Of a stretch of 64,000 bases of DNA, positions 25,601 through 39,179 are shown piece by piece. The translations under genes were made by a program, and so were the position numbers. Every line of letters begins with the position of its first letter. Positions within the stretch are counted from its first letter, which is position 1. The DNA is from Hetaerina americana (Eukaryota > Arthropoda > Insecta > Odonata > Calopterygidae). Under the pieces are notes generated by a model, which had not been told where the DNA came from, ran no database searches, and worked only from the letters and a program-made list of their open reading frames with translations. The stretch is taken from NCBI GenBank assembly GCA_022747635.1, contig JAKTNV010000078.1:1550001-1614000 (forward strand). Reading direction: 5' to 3'.

Positions 25601-28600
25601 AGAGTCGGATGTTGGGTTGTATTTTGTTATAAGAGACAAGGTATGTATTTAGTAATTGTGTCCATCCAAACCCTACCTTAACCGTTAGATTACCTATAAT
25701 AATAATATAATTATTAATATCATTAAGTATTTTTATCATGTACTTATTAATAAAAAAATCATCGCGCCAGAAAGATTTTTTTCGTAAATTACTATTAAAA
25801 TAGTCGTTGAACCCTGAAATATTATCTACTACTTCTATTTCAAATAATTTTGCATGAAGAAAATGAGTTTTGTTAAAACTCATTCAAACTTTCTCAGATT
25901 TGGCTTTACTGGTGCGATTAAAATTGCACTAATCAAAGTTTCTGCTTTGAACTAAGACGCTCGGCATTAGGGCACGATATTTGTGATGGATTTAGAGCGC
26001 CATCGTAATTTCTGATATTATAAGTTCAATCGCCTTCACCTCTCGCTCGAATTAAAGATTGCGAATAAAAAAACTGACACTTCATCAGGTATGAAACAAG
26101 GAAATGAGAAAATAGTATGTAATGGATATAAAAATATCAACTAATTTTGAATGGGCTCGGGGTTTGTGGCTCGCGGAAGGGGCGGGATAGAAGAAACGAC
26201 ATTTTTACCGCTAATTTTCCCAAGTGGTGGATATTTCTTGGAACAAGGAGAAGTCGAGGCCTTTCGGCGTGTTTTAGTACGTAATTGTATACGTTTGTTT
26301 CCAACACTTTCAACCATGGGAATTTCGTCTGTCACGTTCTCTTCACATACTGTGCATTTGTAATCATTCTTAAAAAAACGTAATTTTTAAAACAATGAAC
26401 ATTTTACAACCCTGACCCCCAAGCCAAGGCTGAGATATTGACATTCAGAACCTCTGCTCTACAGATTGTGACACAACATCCCAGCGATCACAGACTCGGG
26501 CCCACGGACCCTCTCCTGGACAATACGTATAAATAGTGCATTGAACCTCCTACTGGCGCAAAAACATGCTCCATGGGATAAGCAGGTTGCGGCCCCGTTG
26601 TTCCATGCGTTGTGATCGGTAGAGAAGTAAGTTTGCCTGAGATGCTGGGTTGGAATAGATAATTTACCCGGCACATGAGAGGCTGGGCACAAACCGGAGG
26701 AGAAAATATCGCCGTGGAAGGGGGGACGATGCCAAAGCGCAATTACCGCAGGTGTGAGAAAACGAGAGATATTCGAAATGACTCAAAGTGAGGGAGGTTT
26801 GCGGGGGGGGGGACGAGGAGAGAGAAGCTCGGACGGAAGAGAAGGCCGGGGGGACCGCAAAACCGCCGCCGTCCAGTGGTCAGAGCGAACAAACTCCCCT
26901 CGAGTAACGTTCATGACGTCGGCGGTGCTCTGCCCACCTGCTCTGGATGGCACGTGGGATTAGAGTGGCGAGGAGGGTGGGGATCAATGGATCGTGTCAG
27001 GTGAGTTTAAAACAGGAATATCGTCCGGTGGGAACGATGATACCTATTCACCTGGGGCAGATCAAGAAATTTCCAAAACGAATTGTGTGAGACCCAGTAA
27101 ACCTTCGTTGAAACGATTTTTCACACATTTTTTCAAAACTATGACATTAGAAATTATTATATCAGCGGAAGAGCCAGTAGAATTTTGATATGTCGTTTCA
27201 TAAACCGAGTGCACTAACTTGACTCGAAACATTTTCAAAAGTTTATTATGTCCCTGGCTCCATTCCCCCGGTCCCAAGTTTCATTATTAGTAAATATCCT
27301 GAAAAAGATTGTGAAAAATATCCTGATCACTGAATTATAAAACAAGCAAATAGTCTTTGGTTGAGATTCTGACAGCAACACCAAAGTTACCGATGGTCTT
27401 CAACAAATTTTTGCGTAGTCACCCATCGGTCAAAACACTACCTGACCGTGAAACATTCATTTCTGCAGCCTCACAATTTTACGTATGTATATGACTTGGT
27501 AACTACTTAGGTAAGAAAGCTTTATATAAGATTTGAGCTCCTTTTAAATTTCGGGGAATATGCAAAGTATGGTCTTACTTAAATCATGGGCATGGTGTCA
27601 TTCACAGAGCAAATTAAACTAAGGCTCACGTGAAGGAAGCCATTTTGGTTTGAAATTATTGCCATAGGAAGGTATTGGTATGTTTCAAATAATGCGGACT
27701 TTCCAATTTGACGATAACTTGCTTCACGCATGGTAAGATTGGGCAAGGTAGTAAAGAAACCTTTCGATGAAACCCACAATCTTAACTTCTAACTGCTGCA
27801 TCGATTACAAGGTTTAAATAATGAAAATCACCCCCACTCTGTTCTAGTTTAAACCGTATCCACCAAGCAGGTCAGCAATGAAAGGGTGTTAAAATGAAAG
27901 TACTCAGCTTTCATTGAGTAATATTAGGACTTATTATACATTCCTAAACAATTTCTTTTATCGAAGTCTTGATGATTGACACAAGACCAAATTAAATACC
28001 AATACATACAGGCGCATGTACGTACATATTGATAAAAAAGTTTCATCATAATAATGGACATTAGGACATTTCTTTATAGTTTCAAAAGTCAAAGTATTAG
28101 GTAATCCATTTAATAATATTTCAAGAAATAAATAATGAGACAAAAGAAAATTGCAATATAGGTGAACTGGCGCTATGCACGAGTTCACATGGTACATGAA
28201 ACCTTGGCGCAACTAAAGGTTTTCACCAGATTGGAAAGTAGACTTATTAATTAAAGTAAAACCAGAAGCGTGAACCGTTCTTACGTCGGAGTTAATGAAG
28301 CAAAAGATGAATGAACGGAATCGGTAATAATTTTCTACTGTTAAGCTTTACGATTCTATGGCAATCTTATATTTTGACACCTTCAGTGAGAGAACCCACT
28401 CAGTATCTCATAGTTAAACGATCAGAAAACAAGTTGGCGAGTTTTTTGTCTACCTAATGAGGTAAAGGATAGCAATTAAATTTAATAAAACGTGAAGAGA
28501 CGGTCTTAATTTGCTCGTCAAATTTTTTCTTTACATTGTGAAAAATCTTACACAATCTCTTTCTAGCACAAGAATACGTTTACTTATATCTAATTTAGAA

Positions 28601-28883
28601 GGGGAAAGGTTAAATGGAATGAAGGTATGAGGGGGTGAAACCTCAACGCAAAAACCTTAGCCCCAGATATTCTTGCGAGTGATGAGGAAGGTTTGGGGCA
28701 TTGAACAGAGAGAATAAAATGCAAACAGAATAAAAGGACAAACGTGCGAAAATTCCGCGGAAATTTAAAACATGGATCATTCATTGTTCATTGTTTATTT
28801 GCAGACACTATTACTTACTAAATCCATTTAGTCGAAACGATTCTAATTGGCTGTGATAAACACTAACGAACGGGGGCAGTCTT
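25601..28883. other. Unique DNA, no gene seen
   Basis: Mostly AT-rich. A GC-richer purine patch with GCGGGGGGGGGGACGAGG lies at about 26750-26880, beside a CpG-containing stretch at 26480-26740. No frame shows a recognisable domain. Confidence 0.5.
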
Positions 28884-28950
28884 CAGCCTGAGGAGGTGAC
28901 CAGTGGAGTGGAGGTCCACAGCTTTACGTCCCACCTACTCACAATACTGC
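28884..28950 (-). mobile_element. SINE 3'-domain fragment
   Basis: The + strand words GGAGGTGACC, GGTCCACAGCTTTACGTCCCA and CTCAC correspond, in order, to the reverse complement of the 3' half of the SINE at 15667-15984 (GGTCACCTCC, TGGGACGTTAAGCTGCGGACC, GTGAG), with internal shortening. It is a diverged, truncated copy of that SINE or of a relative sharing its 3' domain. Confidence 0.6.
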
Positions 28951-29935
28951 ACTTTTGACGGAATGGTACCAAAGTATCTAGACCCCAATAAGACATCAAA
29001 ACCTGGTAAGAATCCTTAATTTGGGAATAGAGCATTCAGATCAAATTTTCAATTAAAATGTCACATAAAATTTCACAAATAAAGCAGGCCAACGGCGGTA
29101 CAACTCCAGCTTGTAGAGCAAACGCTAATCAGGAGAAATCTAAAATCATTACTTCCAAAACGATAATGATACTATCGATGATGACGATATTGATTATGAC
29201 GATAGCATTATGTTACAACATGAAAAAAAATCCAACTGCTGGAATCAATATTTAAAGCAGATCAAATTCCATATTACGGAAATATTTCCAAGAGAAAAAT
29301 AGCATTTTTTGAAGGACGATAATAAAATCAAATACTCCACCGACCCTTACTATGCCTCTCCACTTCAACTTTAATCGGTTTCTGACGGCAGATTTCTCCT
29401 GCAATGCTTCGGGAGCCTTACCCATTTCCGCTGTTTCTAGTCTGATAGTCGAACTGGAGATGCATTTAATACATGCAGCGGCGAGAGCGGTCGGAAGTTT
29501 GAAGTGAAATAGCGTGACGCTGTTTAAGGATGCCTCTAGGCTAGGGCTGTCGCCCCAAGAACGCGCACAATCAGGAGGGTAGTGAACTTCCTCCTCCATC
29601 GGAGATAACGCTCACCTCTGATGAAAACGCATCTTTGCTGGAGTTCTAAACTGACCTCGCCGCGAAATTTTATTCTCCTCTCGACAATAACGCGCGCATT
29701 TTTCACGGAGTGGTTGGGGGACTCCAGGGAACAATCGAATGCCACAGAATGGCTCCTATTCTGTGTCTGCAAGGAGGAAGATTTAATTAGAGGCTAAATA
29801 ATTATTGCGAAGCCTCCTCAAATACGTCGACGGCGGCGGCGGTATCGTTGCCGCATATTTAAAATAAACAAGTTCTTCTCTTCAACGAGACGAGTCGTGA
29901 AAACGAGACGCACGGCGGTATTATAAAAAAATTGA
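28951..29935. other. Unique DNA, nothing recognised
   Basis: AT-rich to about 29330, then GC-richer. CGACGGCGGCGGCGG near 29828-29842 is a short CGG-type run. Two antisense frames (115 and 78 codons) overlap at 29252-29772, but I recognise no domain in them. Confidence 0.5.
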
Positions 29936-29939
29936 GGAA

Positions 29940-30250
29940 ATATAAAAATGAGGATGTAGAAGGGGAGATATGAAGATAATGGAGTAGACGGCAGGAGTGG
30001 GAAGGGAGAGAGAGAAGGGAGAAGGGGGAGGAGAGAGCGTCGGTGTCGGAGGAGGCCATTTCCACCGAGAGAGGATTATGAGGAGATGCTCTGGGGGAGA
30101 TAAAAGCGCCTTGAGGGACGATGGCGAGAAAAGGGAAGTTGGGAGTGGGGGTGGGAGAGAGAGAGGGAGTGAGGAGGACAGGGCGGGGTGGGGGGATTTG
30201 GTGGTGGATTTGGGAGAGGATGGAAAGAAGATGGCGGAGGATGGATAGAG
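29940..30250 (+). promoter_or_regulatory. GA-rich island with GAGAG and GCCAT/ATGGC words
   Basis: Purine-rich on the + strand, with several GAGAG clusters (about 30006-30016, 30032-30038, 30066-30072 and 30149-30160), GGCCAT near 30054, GATGGCGAG near 30121 and AAGATGGCGG near 30228. In Drosophila, GAGAG is bound by GAGA factor and GCCAT by Pleiohomeotic. Their clustering resembles a Polycomb response element, or more generally a promoter or enhancer. This is inference from motifs only. The 179-codon antisense frame is Pro/Ser/Leu-rich and is explained by composition. Confidence 0.25.
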
Positions 30251-30688
30251 GGAAAATCGAGATCACTCCCTCGTTAGGAGCCGTTTCTATGATTTGAGGA
30301 AAGAAGAAAGAGGGAGGGAAACAATGCTTCCAACCAACACTTGTAGTTGGCTGAACTACCCAGAAAAGATTACAGGAAAGGGTTGGATCTTGCACCAATT
30401 AAGTGTGCAGAAAGACACCTTTCGTCTTCGCATGCATCCACCGAAAGTAATACCCGCGAGAGAGAGAGAGATAGTTTGTCGTAGTTTATGCAAATGAACA
30501 TGGCTGTTCACACATCGGCCAGGATTTTTCATTCCCCTGCAGATGAGATTTGGGCAAATTTTTAGAAATAAATACTGCTGATTTGTGATCAACATTCAGG
30601 AAAATATAAACAAACATGGATGCCTAAATGTCTAACGATTTCAAGGAAAACAACGGATGAATTATGTTCTCAAGGGGTATATTCGTGT

Positions 30689-30746
30689 AATATTGCAACA
30701 GAATTTTCCAAGAACAATGTAACTTGGAAAATTCTGTTGCAATATT
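30689..30746. repeat. Perfect 24-bp inverted repeat, 10-nt loop
   Basis: Positions 30689-30712 are the exact reverse complement of 30723-30746; the loop is AACAATGTAA. The stem starts AATATTGCAACAG. No similar sequence was seen elsewhere in the window. It could be a tiny fold-back element, a recent snap-back duplication or an unusually perfect RNA hairpin. A conserved animal microRNA would usually have a longer, imperfect stem. Confidence 0.9.
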
Positions 30747-31950
30747 TTTCAATTTTTTCCGAGAGTTTTCTCAGGTCAACACTAATTATTGACCTAAAAG
30801 TTTTTCTCACTTCACTACATAGTGTTGCGTAATATCACTGATTACATAAAGAGTGTTAGGTCATTAGCCTTAAAATTATGTAATTGAGGGCAAATATGAA
30901 GTATTCATAAGAGAAGATGAGGCTGTATGTTTAAATTTTTGCTGTGCCGGAGCCTATTCTCTTATTCTACCTTATAGCTTTATTCTGCCGACTTACTGCG
31001 GGATCCTCTGTGTTGGGAGTTAATTCGAGTGCTGCACACCTTTATAATGCAAATTTACCTGTAAGGAAGGGGTTGCACTTCTAGATGCTGTCAATAACCC
31101 CGCCTCACTTCCTTACATACTCGTGAGAGTTTTTCAGAGTGGCTCCCGACTACTTGAATTTCCGAGTCAGTCACTTAAAAAATAGCTATTCAAGTAAATC
31201 GTTTACACATGCAAATATGCCATATTACTGTGCATTTCTGTTTCCACAACAAACTAAAATATTCTCTTGGCATAGAAATGCCAGATGATTACGATGGCTT
31301 TGGCAAATTGTTTTGGTGATACGATTTTTCTCACAGAAGTGCAGAAGCCACCACAGAATAAGGGAAGATGGAAAGGAGAGAACGGAGATTAGAGAGAGTG
31401 AAAGTAAAATGAAACAACTCGCATATTTTTATTAATATTCAACTGTGATAAATATGAGGATGTTGGGTAATATAATTGCAGGAAAATTACAGAAAAATTG
31501 CAGGAAAATAATCATATGAAGGGAGGCAGGAAGCGATTGGAATTGGAGAAGTGTTTATTGGAATGTACGGTATTAGGACAATTATTTAGCGTCCTTCCAA
31601 GTGGGGCATAGAAATGAATGGAATTACTTATTTACCGGATCCATCGAAAATCAATCCTAATCAATGGACAACACTAAATAATAGCAAAATATTATTGAAG
31701 TATACTGGATGTCAGCGGCAGAGAAAACCCTCGGGCTAAATCAATTGGATATTGAAAATCTTTTTCACAGACAAGCAGACATTTTCTGACCTTGTCACCA
31801 TTCGCAAGGAGGAAGAGGTCAAAGAAATTCACAAAACTCCGGAGAACCGAACGCGATACCGACGGGTGACATTGATTTTTTCGAGAGGGATGGAACTGCA
31901 CCTCTACGCGTCCGTTATGGCGGAGATGGGTTCGAGGACCGGTCTCGGTG
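30747..31950. other. AT-rich unique DNA, nothing recognised
   Basis: No frame, repeat or tRNA-like unit was accepted. A minor local duplication, ATTGCAGGAAAAT / ATTGCAGGAAAAT, occurs near 31478-31511. Confidence 0.5.
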
Positions 31951-31954
31951 GCCA

Positions 31955-32290
31955 GCGGAGGGAAGAATATGAGGAGCCGGGTGGGAAGGGAGCAGTTGGG
32001 CGAGGGAGGGAGTGAGGATGGTTCGCGGGGAGGGTGGGAGAACTGCGGCTGGAAGAAGGAAGGGGAGGGGAGGCCTGGCCCTCGGAGCCACTCGCTCGTG
32101 GAAAATCAGACAAGGAGCAAGAATGGAGAGGAGGAGATAGGATGGAACACGCAACCGGCCACCCTTGGCTACCGCCCGGCTAGGAAGGAGGTGGGTGATA
32201 TGGGGAGGAGGACCGGAGGATATGGGAGGGGGGGCGAAGGGGATGAGTGGGCGGGAGAGGGGACATAGGAGGGGGAGGGATGGATGAGCC
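31955..32290 (+). other. Purine-rich island
   Basis: Purine-rich on the + strand, with GGGAGGGAGTGAGGATGG, GGAAGGGGAGGGGAGG and GGAGGGGGAGGGATGG. The frames on both strands are compositional. Confidence 0.55.
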
Positions 32291-33640
32291 TGGCCACAAA
32301 CGTGTGAATTCGGCGCCCTGAAACCCGCAAGTGAGGCAAAAAGGAGGGAAATCGAGACTCGTCAAGTCCTTGATGGAATCGGGAGAGTAAAACTCAGGTT
32401 TGTCCGTGTAGAGAGAATGGATGAGAGTTTAATAACCAAGCACGCATGACAGAAAAGTAAAAGGTTGGAGAGGAATGGTTAGACCGAAAAAGCCATGAGT
32501 GGATGTTGTCGAAGAGACTCTCGAGACGGGAGCGTTAGAAGCTTTAGGAAGATAAGAGTATATGGTGATATGATAGCCTAACCAGAAAGTTAGCGATGAG
32601 TAGAGCTTGCATTTAAGTGTGTAAACGCTGCTTTAGATAATTAATTATGTAGGGATATGTAGAGACCATATGGGGATAGAGAAACTTCGTACAGACACTT
32701 TTGCTCAAAATGTTACGAAACGGTGGTTTTCTACCCCATTTTTATCAATAAAATTGGTTAGAAGTAGGCACCTAAACATAAATGACCTCAGTAGTTCAGG
32801 TTTTTCCAATTTTGCTTCCCTCGATTGATTTCTTCTATGAAAGGTAAGAATTTATAATCAACTATGATAAAAACACATTACAATGAGAAGTGTTAGGTAG
32901 AAAATAAAAGATAATTACGTGCTCATTTCATTAGCATATTTATGGTTTTTTCCGACAATAAATGTTATGCCATTCTAACTTGAATTAAACTCGACGCATC
33001 TCTAAAAGTGTGTAGACATCATTTCTTCGTGTACAACGTGAGTGAGGTATCTTAACGCCTTAAATTTTAAAGGATTGGGAATTAAGTGGCTTCAGTTATC
33101 TAAAAGGAAAGTGTCAACCACCGATGTGCAACTGAAGCTAAGAAAATGATTCATTTATGGCCAAAATTTCGCAGAAGACTGAAAGACCTCACTGGTGAAA
33201 CAAAGGAAGTCATGAATGCCTTTGGACCATCAACGAAAATGGTTAGGCCGCACATAGAGGTTGTACCACCTGTACATAGACTGGTTTTGGGGTACGAATT
33301 TGTGAACACATTATTGTAAATGGCCATTTTAAAACTCAGGATACGCATACGTGCTGTACATTCTTGGAGATTTCCGGCTTAAAAAATTAATATATATGCA
33401 TCAACATCAGATGCTATCAATGTTGTGCTTCCCCTAGTTACTCTCTCCCACGGACGAGAATACTTTTACTGCTCGAAGGCGGAATAACAATTCCTTTCCA
33501 CCCTTTTCGTTGTACACCTGCGGAGGCGGAGGGAGGTGCGGTCGACATCCGTTGCAATTCCGACTTTTTTCCGTTCTCTCACCGGCACACAAAGCCTCTT
33601 CGTGCCACTCGCCATCCTTGTACACGTACGCATGACAATA
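32291..33640. other. Unique DNA, nothing recognised
   Basis: AT-rich. AAATGACCTCAGTAGTT near 32780-32796 resembles the tail of the SINE at 15.7 kb (AAATGACCTCAGCAGTT), but nothing else of the element is present beside it. Confidence 0.5.
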
Positions 33641-33649
33641 ATTTGGAAG

Positions 33650-33930
33650 ATGTATGTGTGGGAGGAAAGAGATGAAGGAGATAGAAAATCCGTGTAATGG
33701 CGAAGAGATGGCTCACGGGGAGAAACAGATGCCGGAACAAGAGCAGATATAGATGAAGACAGAATAGAAGCGCAGAGAGTAGGAAGGTTTTGGTGCGTGG
33801 GAGAGGGAGAGATTGGCAGCGCACGCGAAAGGTTTCCAAGAGGGAGGAGATCCAGGCTATTTTATGGGCGGTGCTGAGGATTTTCGGGATGGGGTAACGT
33901 GGACATGAGAGAGAGAGAGAGAGGAGAGAC
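33650..33930 (+). other. Purine-rich island with GA run
   Basis: Purine-rich on the + strand. It ends in an uninterrupted GA run at about 33907-33923, followed by GGAGAGACATGGGAG. No gene is seen. Confidence 0.55.
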
Positions 33931-36900
33931 ATGGGAGAACACGAAATATGATATTCTGATATGCTTCCCGAAGTCTAAGTGAATGGTAAGCGTCTCGGTA
34001 AATGGACTTGTTTTACATTCGGATCGATTGGAGGTAAATATGACCATACGACCATCGACTGACCATCATTCCGTGATCGTAGACATTGAATATGGTACAT
34101 CATATTACGGTTCTGCTGAAATATGGAAGCATTACTCTTGCACAATTACAGTATATATACATCTCGATATAAATCGATGGATTTAAATTCTTCTATACTT
34201 TCTCGTTTGTTATTACTCGCATATAGGTCTTAAAGTTATGAATAATTGAAATCCATTCACAATACATTTTAAATGTTCTCTTTCTCTCAGCTAATAGGCC
34301 ACGATAAATTATGACACCTAAAAATATTAAATTGTTCATGCTGAAACTGCGTTGAGCGACCTTTCTTAGTTTACAATCAGAATGTGTTACCGGTTCATTT
34401 TACTGGTACGCACACTCTGTTACCTAATTTTTCCTCATTCTCAATATTAAATTTCCTTAGAAATAGTTATCATGAACGAATAGGTCTAAATTTAAATTCC
34501 TGCTGTTCCGAATCGTTTTTAACTAATTGCAGATCTAATCTGGCCATAATCGATCAACTCAGTCCAGTCTCCATCGGTATGTCAGGAGTCATATGGCACA
34601 TTATAAAACTATAGTTGCATGCATACTTGTATTGGTATTTTTGTGTACATATTATATTTGTATTTGCTTCTCTTGAGTGGAATCACCGCGGTCCTTGAAG
34701 CGAAAATAACTCATAGATTCAAGGAAATATCAGCACAGGCCATTGAATCTAGACTCCAGCGGCAATATATTGTCCCATTATGGGAGCGAGAAGTACCTAT
34801 TTCAAGCTCGCAACAATGCGCTTTATTCGTTCCTTTCGAATAATGGCTAACTTGCGCCACTCCTGTTCGAGCAAAGTTTTTATTTGTCACCTTCGGCCTT
34901 CGCGACTTCCGTCTCAAAGATTGTCGCCTCTGTGTCCTACATAAACAGGACGAATAGAGTAATTCCCTTGCTTCCTCACGTTTTTTAAGTAGTTTCTTTC
35001 TCATTAATCCTTGCCGTTTCGAGATATACGATTTAGTTTAGTCTTTTTCAGTCATAGTCATCCAATATGGTTGAGAACTTAAAGTTTTTTACATTCCTTC
35101 ATGAAAATATTTTGCGCTCTCGTCTCATTACTGAGGCATCTTAACAACTACAAAAATATAAAAAACCTTTGAGGAAATGTCGAAGCATTTGATACCTCAT
35201 ACCTTTTTACCTTAATCTAGTTAATTTTAATTATTTCGCATACGCTCCCAAGAAAATCTTCCCTAGTTAAAAATTTAAATAATTTTGTTACAACGAATAC
35301 CAAGGAAAAAACAACATTCAAAGATCCATCCTTTGCGTATTTTTCTGGGTAACATAAATTTAGAGGAATGCAAAAAGGAAACAGAATGAGAATGATAAAA
35401 GCACTCAGAGAAAGTTTTCACCTTGAGGAAGTTTCAACGGGGTCTGAACAGTATGATATTTTATGCTCAGCTGACATTCGAGCGCGGACTTAAAATTAGA
35501 GAGAAAGTCGGAGGCAGATAGAACTCGTTAGTGGAACTAAATCCCAGGGTGGCGCTACTAATGCAGGGCACTGTGATGAATGTAGTGGCATGTAAATGGC
35601 AGGGAGAAGAAAAATTGTAGGTTTTCACAACCCTTGAATGTAATGACTGAGTAATGCCAAAAAAATACCTGGGGATAACGCACAATGAACGTATGTCACA
35701 GCGGCGAAAATAATCGCACAAGGTGGTCTCAATAAAACGAGCAACGGACGCCGTCCTGCAATACTGCTCTGAAACCGCCAGCCACTCAACTCCATGATTT
35801 CACGTCCTCATTTTGGCCCGCTCTCAAACTCCTCAAGATGCTTGCTCTTCAAAATCATCTCTCCCTATCTGAGAATCAACCATCTTGAATTACTTCAAAC
35901 GGAACATGATATTTTCCTTTTTATGAGGCGTCGAAGAAATAAGGTGAGTCAGGCAGAAGCATTTTTCATCGAAGAGAGAAAGTTTTAAAAGCGAGTTTTA
36001 AAAGCAGAGGTTCAAAAATCTTTTTCTGTCGAAATCCGCTGACGATAAAAATTAACTATCACACCAGGAAAACGCACGAGTGCCAAATAAACATTTTTAA
36101 TAAGACACGAATGTGCGTTGAATAACTACTGGTTCAGTAGGGCGCGATTAAAATAATGTCATAATTAACAGTGATACTTTCCATTCGAACACATAGATTA
36201 ACAGTTTATTTAATTATAAGCGAAACCAACGACAGACCTGAATTGGCATATGAATTTAATAACTTTAATGACGTATACCGTCACTGCCCGGGTAAAGTTC
36301 AAACGCATCACATTTTCTTCCGAATTGGATACATTTCTAAGAATTTGTCAGCCGTGATGCTATTTCTTCATCACACGAGTGAATGAAAGATACGCAGCTC
36401 ATTCCTACAGAAAATATATCACCTAACTGACCGGATGGAGAAAGGTCTTTAACTTTCCGGTGGGGACGCTAACAAAATATGACTGTCGATGGAACGGCGC
36501 AATGCGAAGTATTTCAAACTGGGTACTCCCCACTTGCAATACCACCCTCTCCTCCTCCAATCGTGACAACGCCGAAATAAGCCACTTCCTTCTCCTCCCA
36601 CGGCGCTACCTCGACCACCAGAGTTACATTTATGGTCTTAATTGCGCAGCATTAAGAAGAGATTAATCACCGCGTGTCGCAGAGAGAGAGAGAGAGGGAG
36701 AGGGTGGGGGGAGCGAATCTCCTCCCCTTGATCGTAAGAGAGGAGAGCTCGGCAGCAAAAATGGAATGAAGAGAGTTACTTCCCGAGAGAGTAATGAATT
36801 AGATTGGGTGTCAGTAATGGCGCGAATAAACTCTCCCAGATTATTTCATGGCCGCGTTTAAATGATTCCAGCCGTGGGCCCCATTAGCTCTAACGCAAAA

Positions 36901-39175
36901 AACGTTTCATCATTCCGATAAGCGTGTTTTTCACAAAAAAACGGTCGAACGAATTTTTACGAAAATTTATCCTAATACCTCGCCTGCCATGATAGCGGCT
37001 GATATTTCACTGGCGTTTGCTTACAACCGAGTCATCAGTTTTGAGGAAAGAAGTAACGAGACTTTATTAACTGAGTCGCAACCCTTGACTTCAAACTGAC
37101 CTTTCAGTTCGCTTATTTCCCGCTAGAACCTTATCGCCCGTAAAGGTAAAATTGATGCGCATGGATTCAGAAAAAACATCTCGCCTAACTGGAAATACCG
37201 TCGTAATTTAACCTAGCGGCGGTCATACCTGTAACTTCTTTTACACTACATTATTGCGTTTTTAAAGATCAAGCAGTCAGTGAACTTGCTACGATCAGAT
37301 ATGCTAGGATACACCGATGAAATACAAACATATTTTCATCAGTATGAATTTGCAAAAGAAACTGTTTCGAATACACGACCAAGGTGTCACCGTGAGTTTC
37401 ATTGTTTTAATGGGAAAGGTCATCACTTACACTCACATCAAACGCCTTAATGAAATGCGTTCAATCGTTTCAATGGAGAAGTGCCACCCAATCATAATTA
37501 TTAAACGCCCCTGAAAAACAAAATGTTTATTAGAAAAAACACAATGATATGATCTTAAGATATTTTAAAAAGAGCATATCATCAAAAATACTATCATTTC
37601 CAAAATCTAATGCTTTCAAATAGGCATTCCAGGAGGGAAACGGTATCTTTGGCAAACTGAAATATCAAGGGACTAGAAACTGAAAATGTGAATATCACCC
37701 TGATTCTTACTAATTGATGCATGTGGGAGTTCAGATAGATCACGCAGATTTTAGGCAACGTCATCCTTAATTGTTAGACGCGTGAATGTCGGGATGTGAC
37801 TATGACGGAACGCGATACGGATGGAAAGCGTCCGCAATCCAAGTCGCGAACTAAAAAGCGAAAGTTGGAAGTTTTTTTCAAATTGTATAATTGGAAAGAC
37901 TGAACTGACGGTACGATTTAGATTGAATGAAATTGAATTGAATGAATATACCGAGAAACGCGGGGTTCCTCTCTTTGAATATATATGATTAATGTCTTTC
38001 AATGTAGCTTGTGTCGTTGAAATAATGACCACCTTTCACTACTTGGTGGAAAATTACGCGACCGAATTGAAGATTCACTCTGGTTTTTGGAAATAAATGG
38101 AGTGATATGCAAAGGATTGGTGGGTAATTTTTTAAATGAGATGCAAATGCTTCACAGAATAGAAAATAGAAATGATCATGCGTTGTTTGTATTATCATTG
38201 ATACATCATCCCGAATATCACCGACTGTAGAACATAATATTCTCAAAAATCTTTCTGTGAGGACGATCACCTTTTAAAACATGATTTGCTTTGGGTGTGA
38301 GTGTACATTTACCGGAATAATTACACAATGTACCTACTCGCGATGCAAGCTTCTCAAGAGCCAAAAAAGTACTCTCCATAGCTTGGGAATATGAATTAAG
38401 GAGACATATACGTAGGCATAAATTAAATGCAGTTACAAATCGAATTAAAGTTATGAAAATTTTAATTTTTAATGCATGACGTAATGAATGCGTGACCCTT
38501 ATCACGGTCAGTGAGCTGATTTCGGGGGTGATATACTGGGCAAAATATTGCAAATAAATACTTTCCTTGGTAAAATAAAACCTGCCCCTAATGTGCGTAA
38601 TGTTATATTCAGGAAACCCGCCCGCGAAGCCCGCATTAAATGAAACATCTCCACATTATAATACCCTCATTTTTTCACGCCACTCTGTGAAACGTGACGC
38701 ATGCATGGGGAAATGAAGTGGTACGGCTATTACAGAAGACGTCGATTCAAATACTTTTACGGCAATTCATGCCTCGTTTTATAGATTAACGAAAATATCG
38801 AAGAGTAACTGAGGCACAGCCGCGATTAGTTCAATAACCGCCACTAGGACCTAGGAAGAAAGCGGTAGCGAGGGGAATGGTGTCATAGGGTTGACAGATA
38901 AACGACATTTTTGGGACGAAATCTAAACCTACTATTTCCCACTAACTAGCCCCTTGATAAGAATAGGAAAAGTAAATTATAAACTTATGGAATTCCGGTA
39001 CACGCAAAACATGAATTGCTTTTGTAGAGCTACACTCTCATACGTAGAAATCTGTTCGCAGAAAATTTAACTAGAAGCATGCGATGAAATGCATTATGAA
39101 AGGAATTGAAGCACGATTAAATGATGTTAATTACAGTTAGTCAAACTACTGAGGGGGAAATAAAGGGTAAGACAT
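33931..39175. other. Long unique stretch, no gene seen
   Basis: About 5.2 kb, mainly AT-rich. A short GA island (AGAGAGAGAGAGAGGGAGAGG) lies at about 36680-36700. It leads into a balanced stretch to about 36900 with ATTTCATGGCCGCG and TAATGGCGCG, which has an enhancer-like look but no firm signal. A 13-bp tandem (AGTTTTAAAAGCG / AGTTTTAAAAGCA) lies at about 35979-36004. Confidence 0.5.
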
Positions 39176-39179
39176 TTAG

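Noticed and set aside
29859..30398. 179-codon minus-strand frame
   Set aside because: Pro/Ser/Leu/Phe low complexity opposite a GA-rich island; no start context or domain.
32780..32796. AAATGACCTCAGTAGTT resembling the SINE tail
   Set aside because: Only one short word matches and no other SINE block is present nearby.
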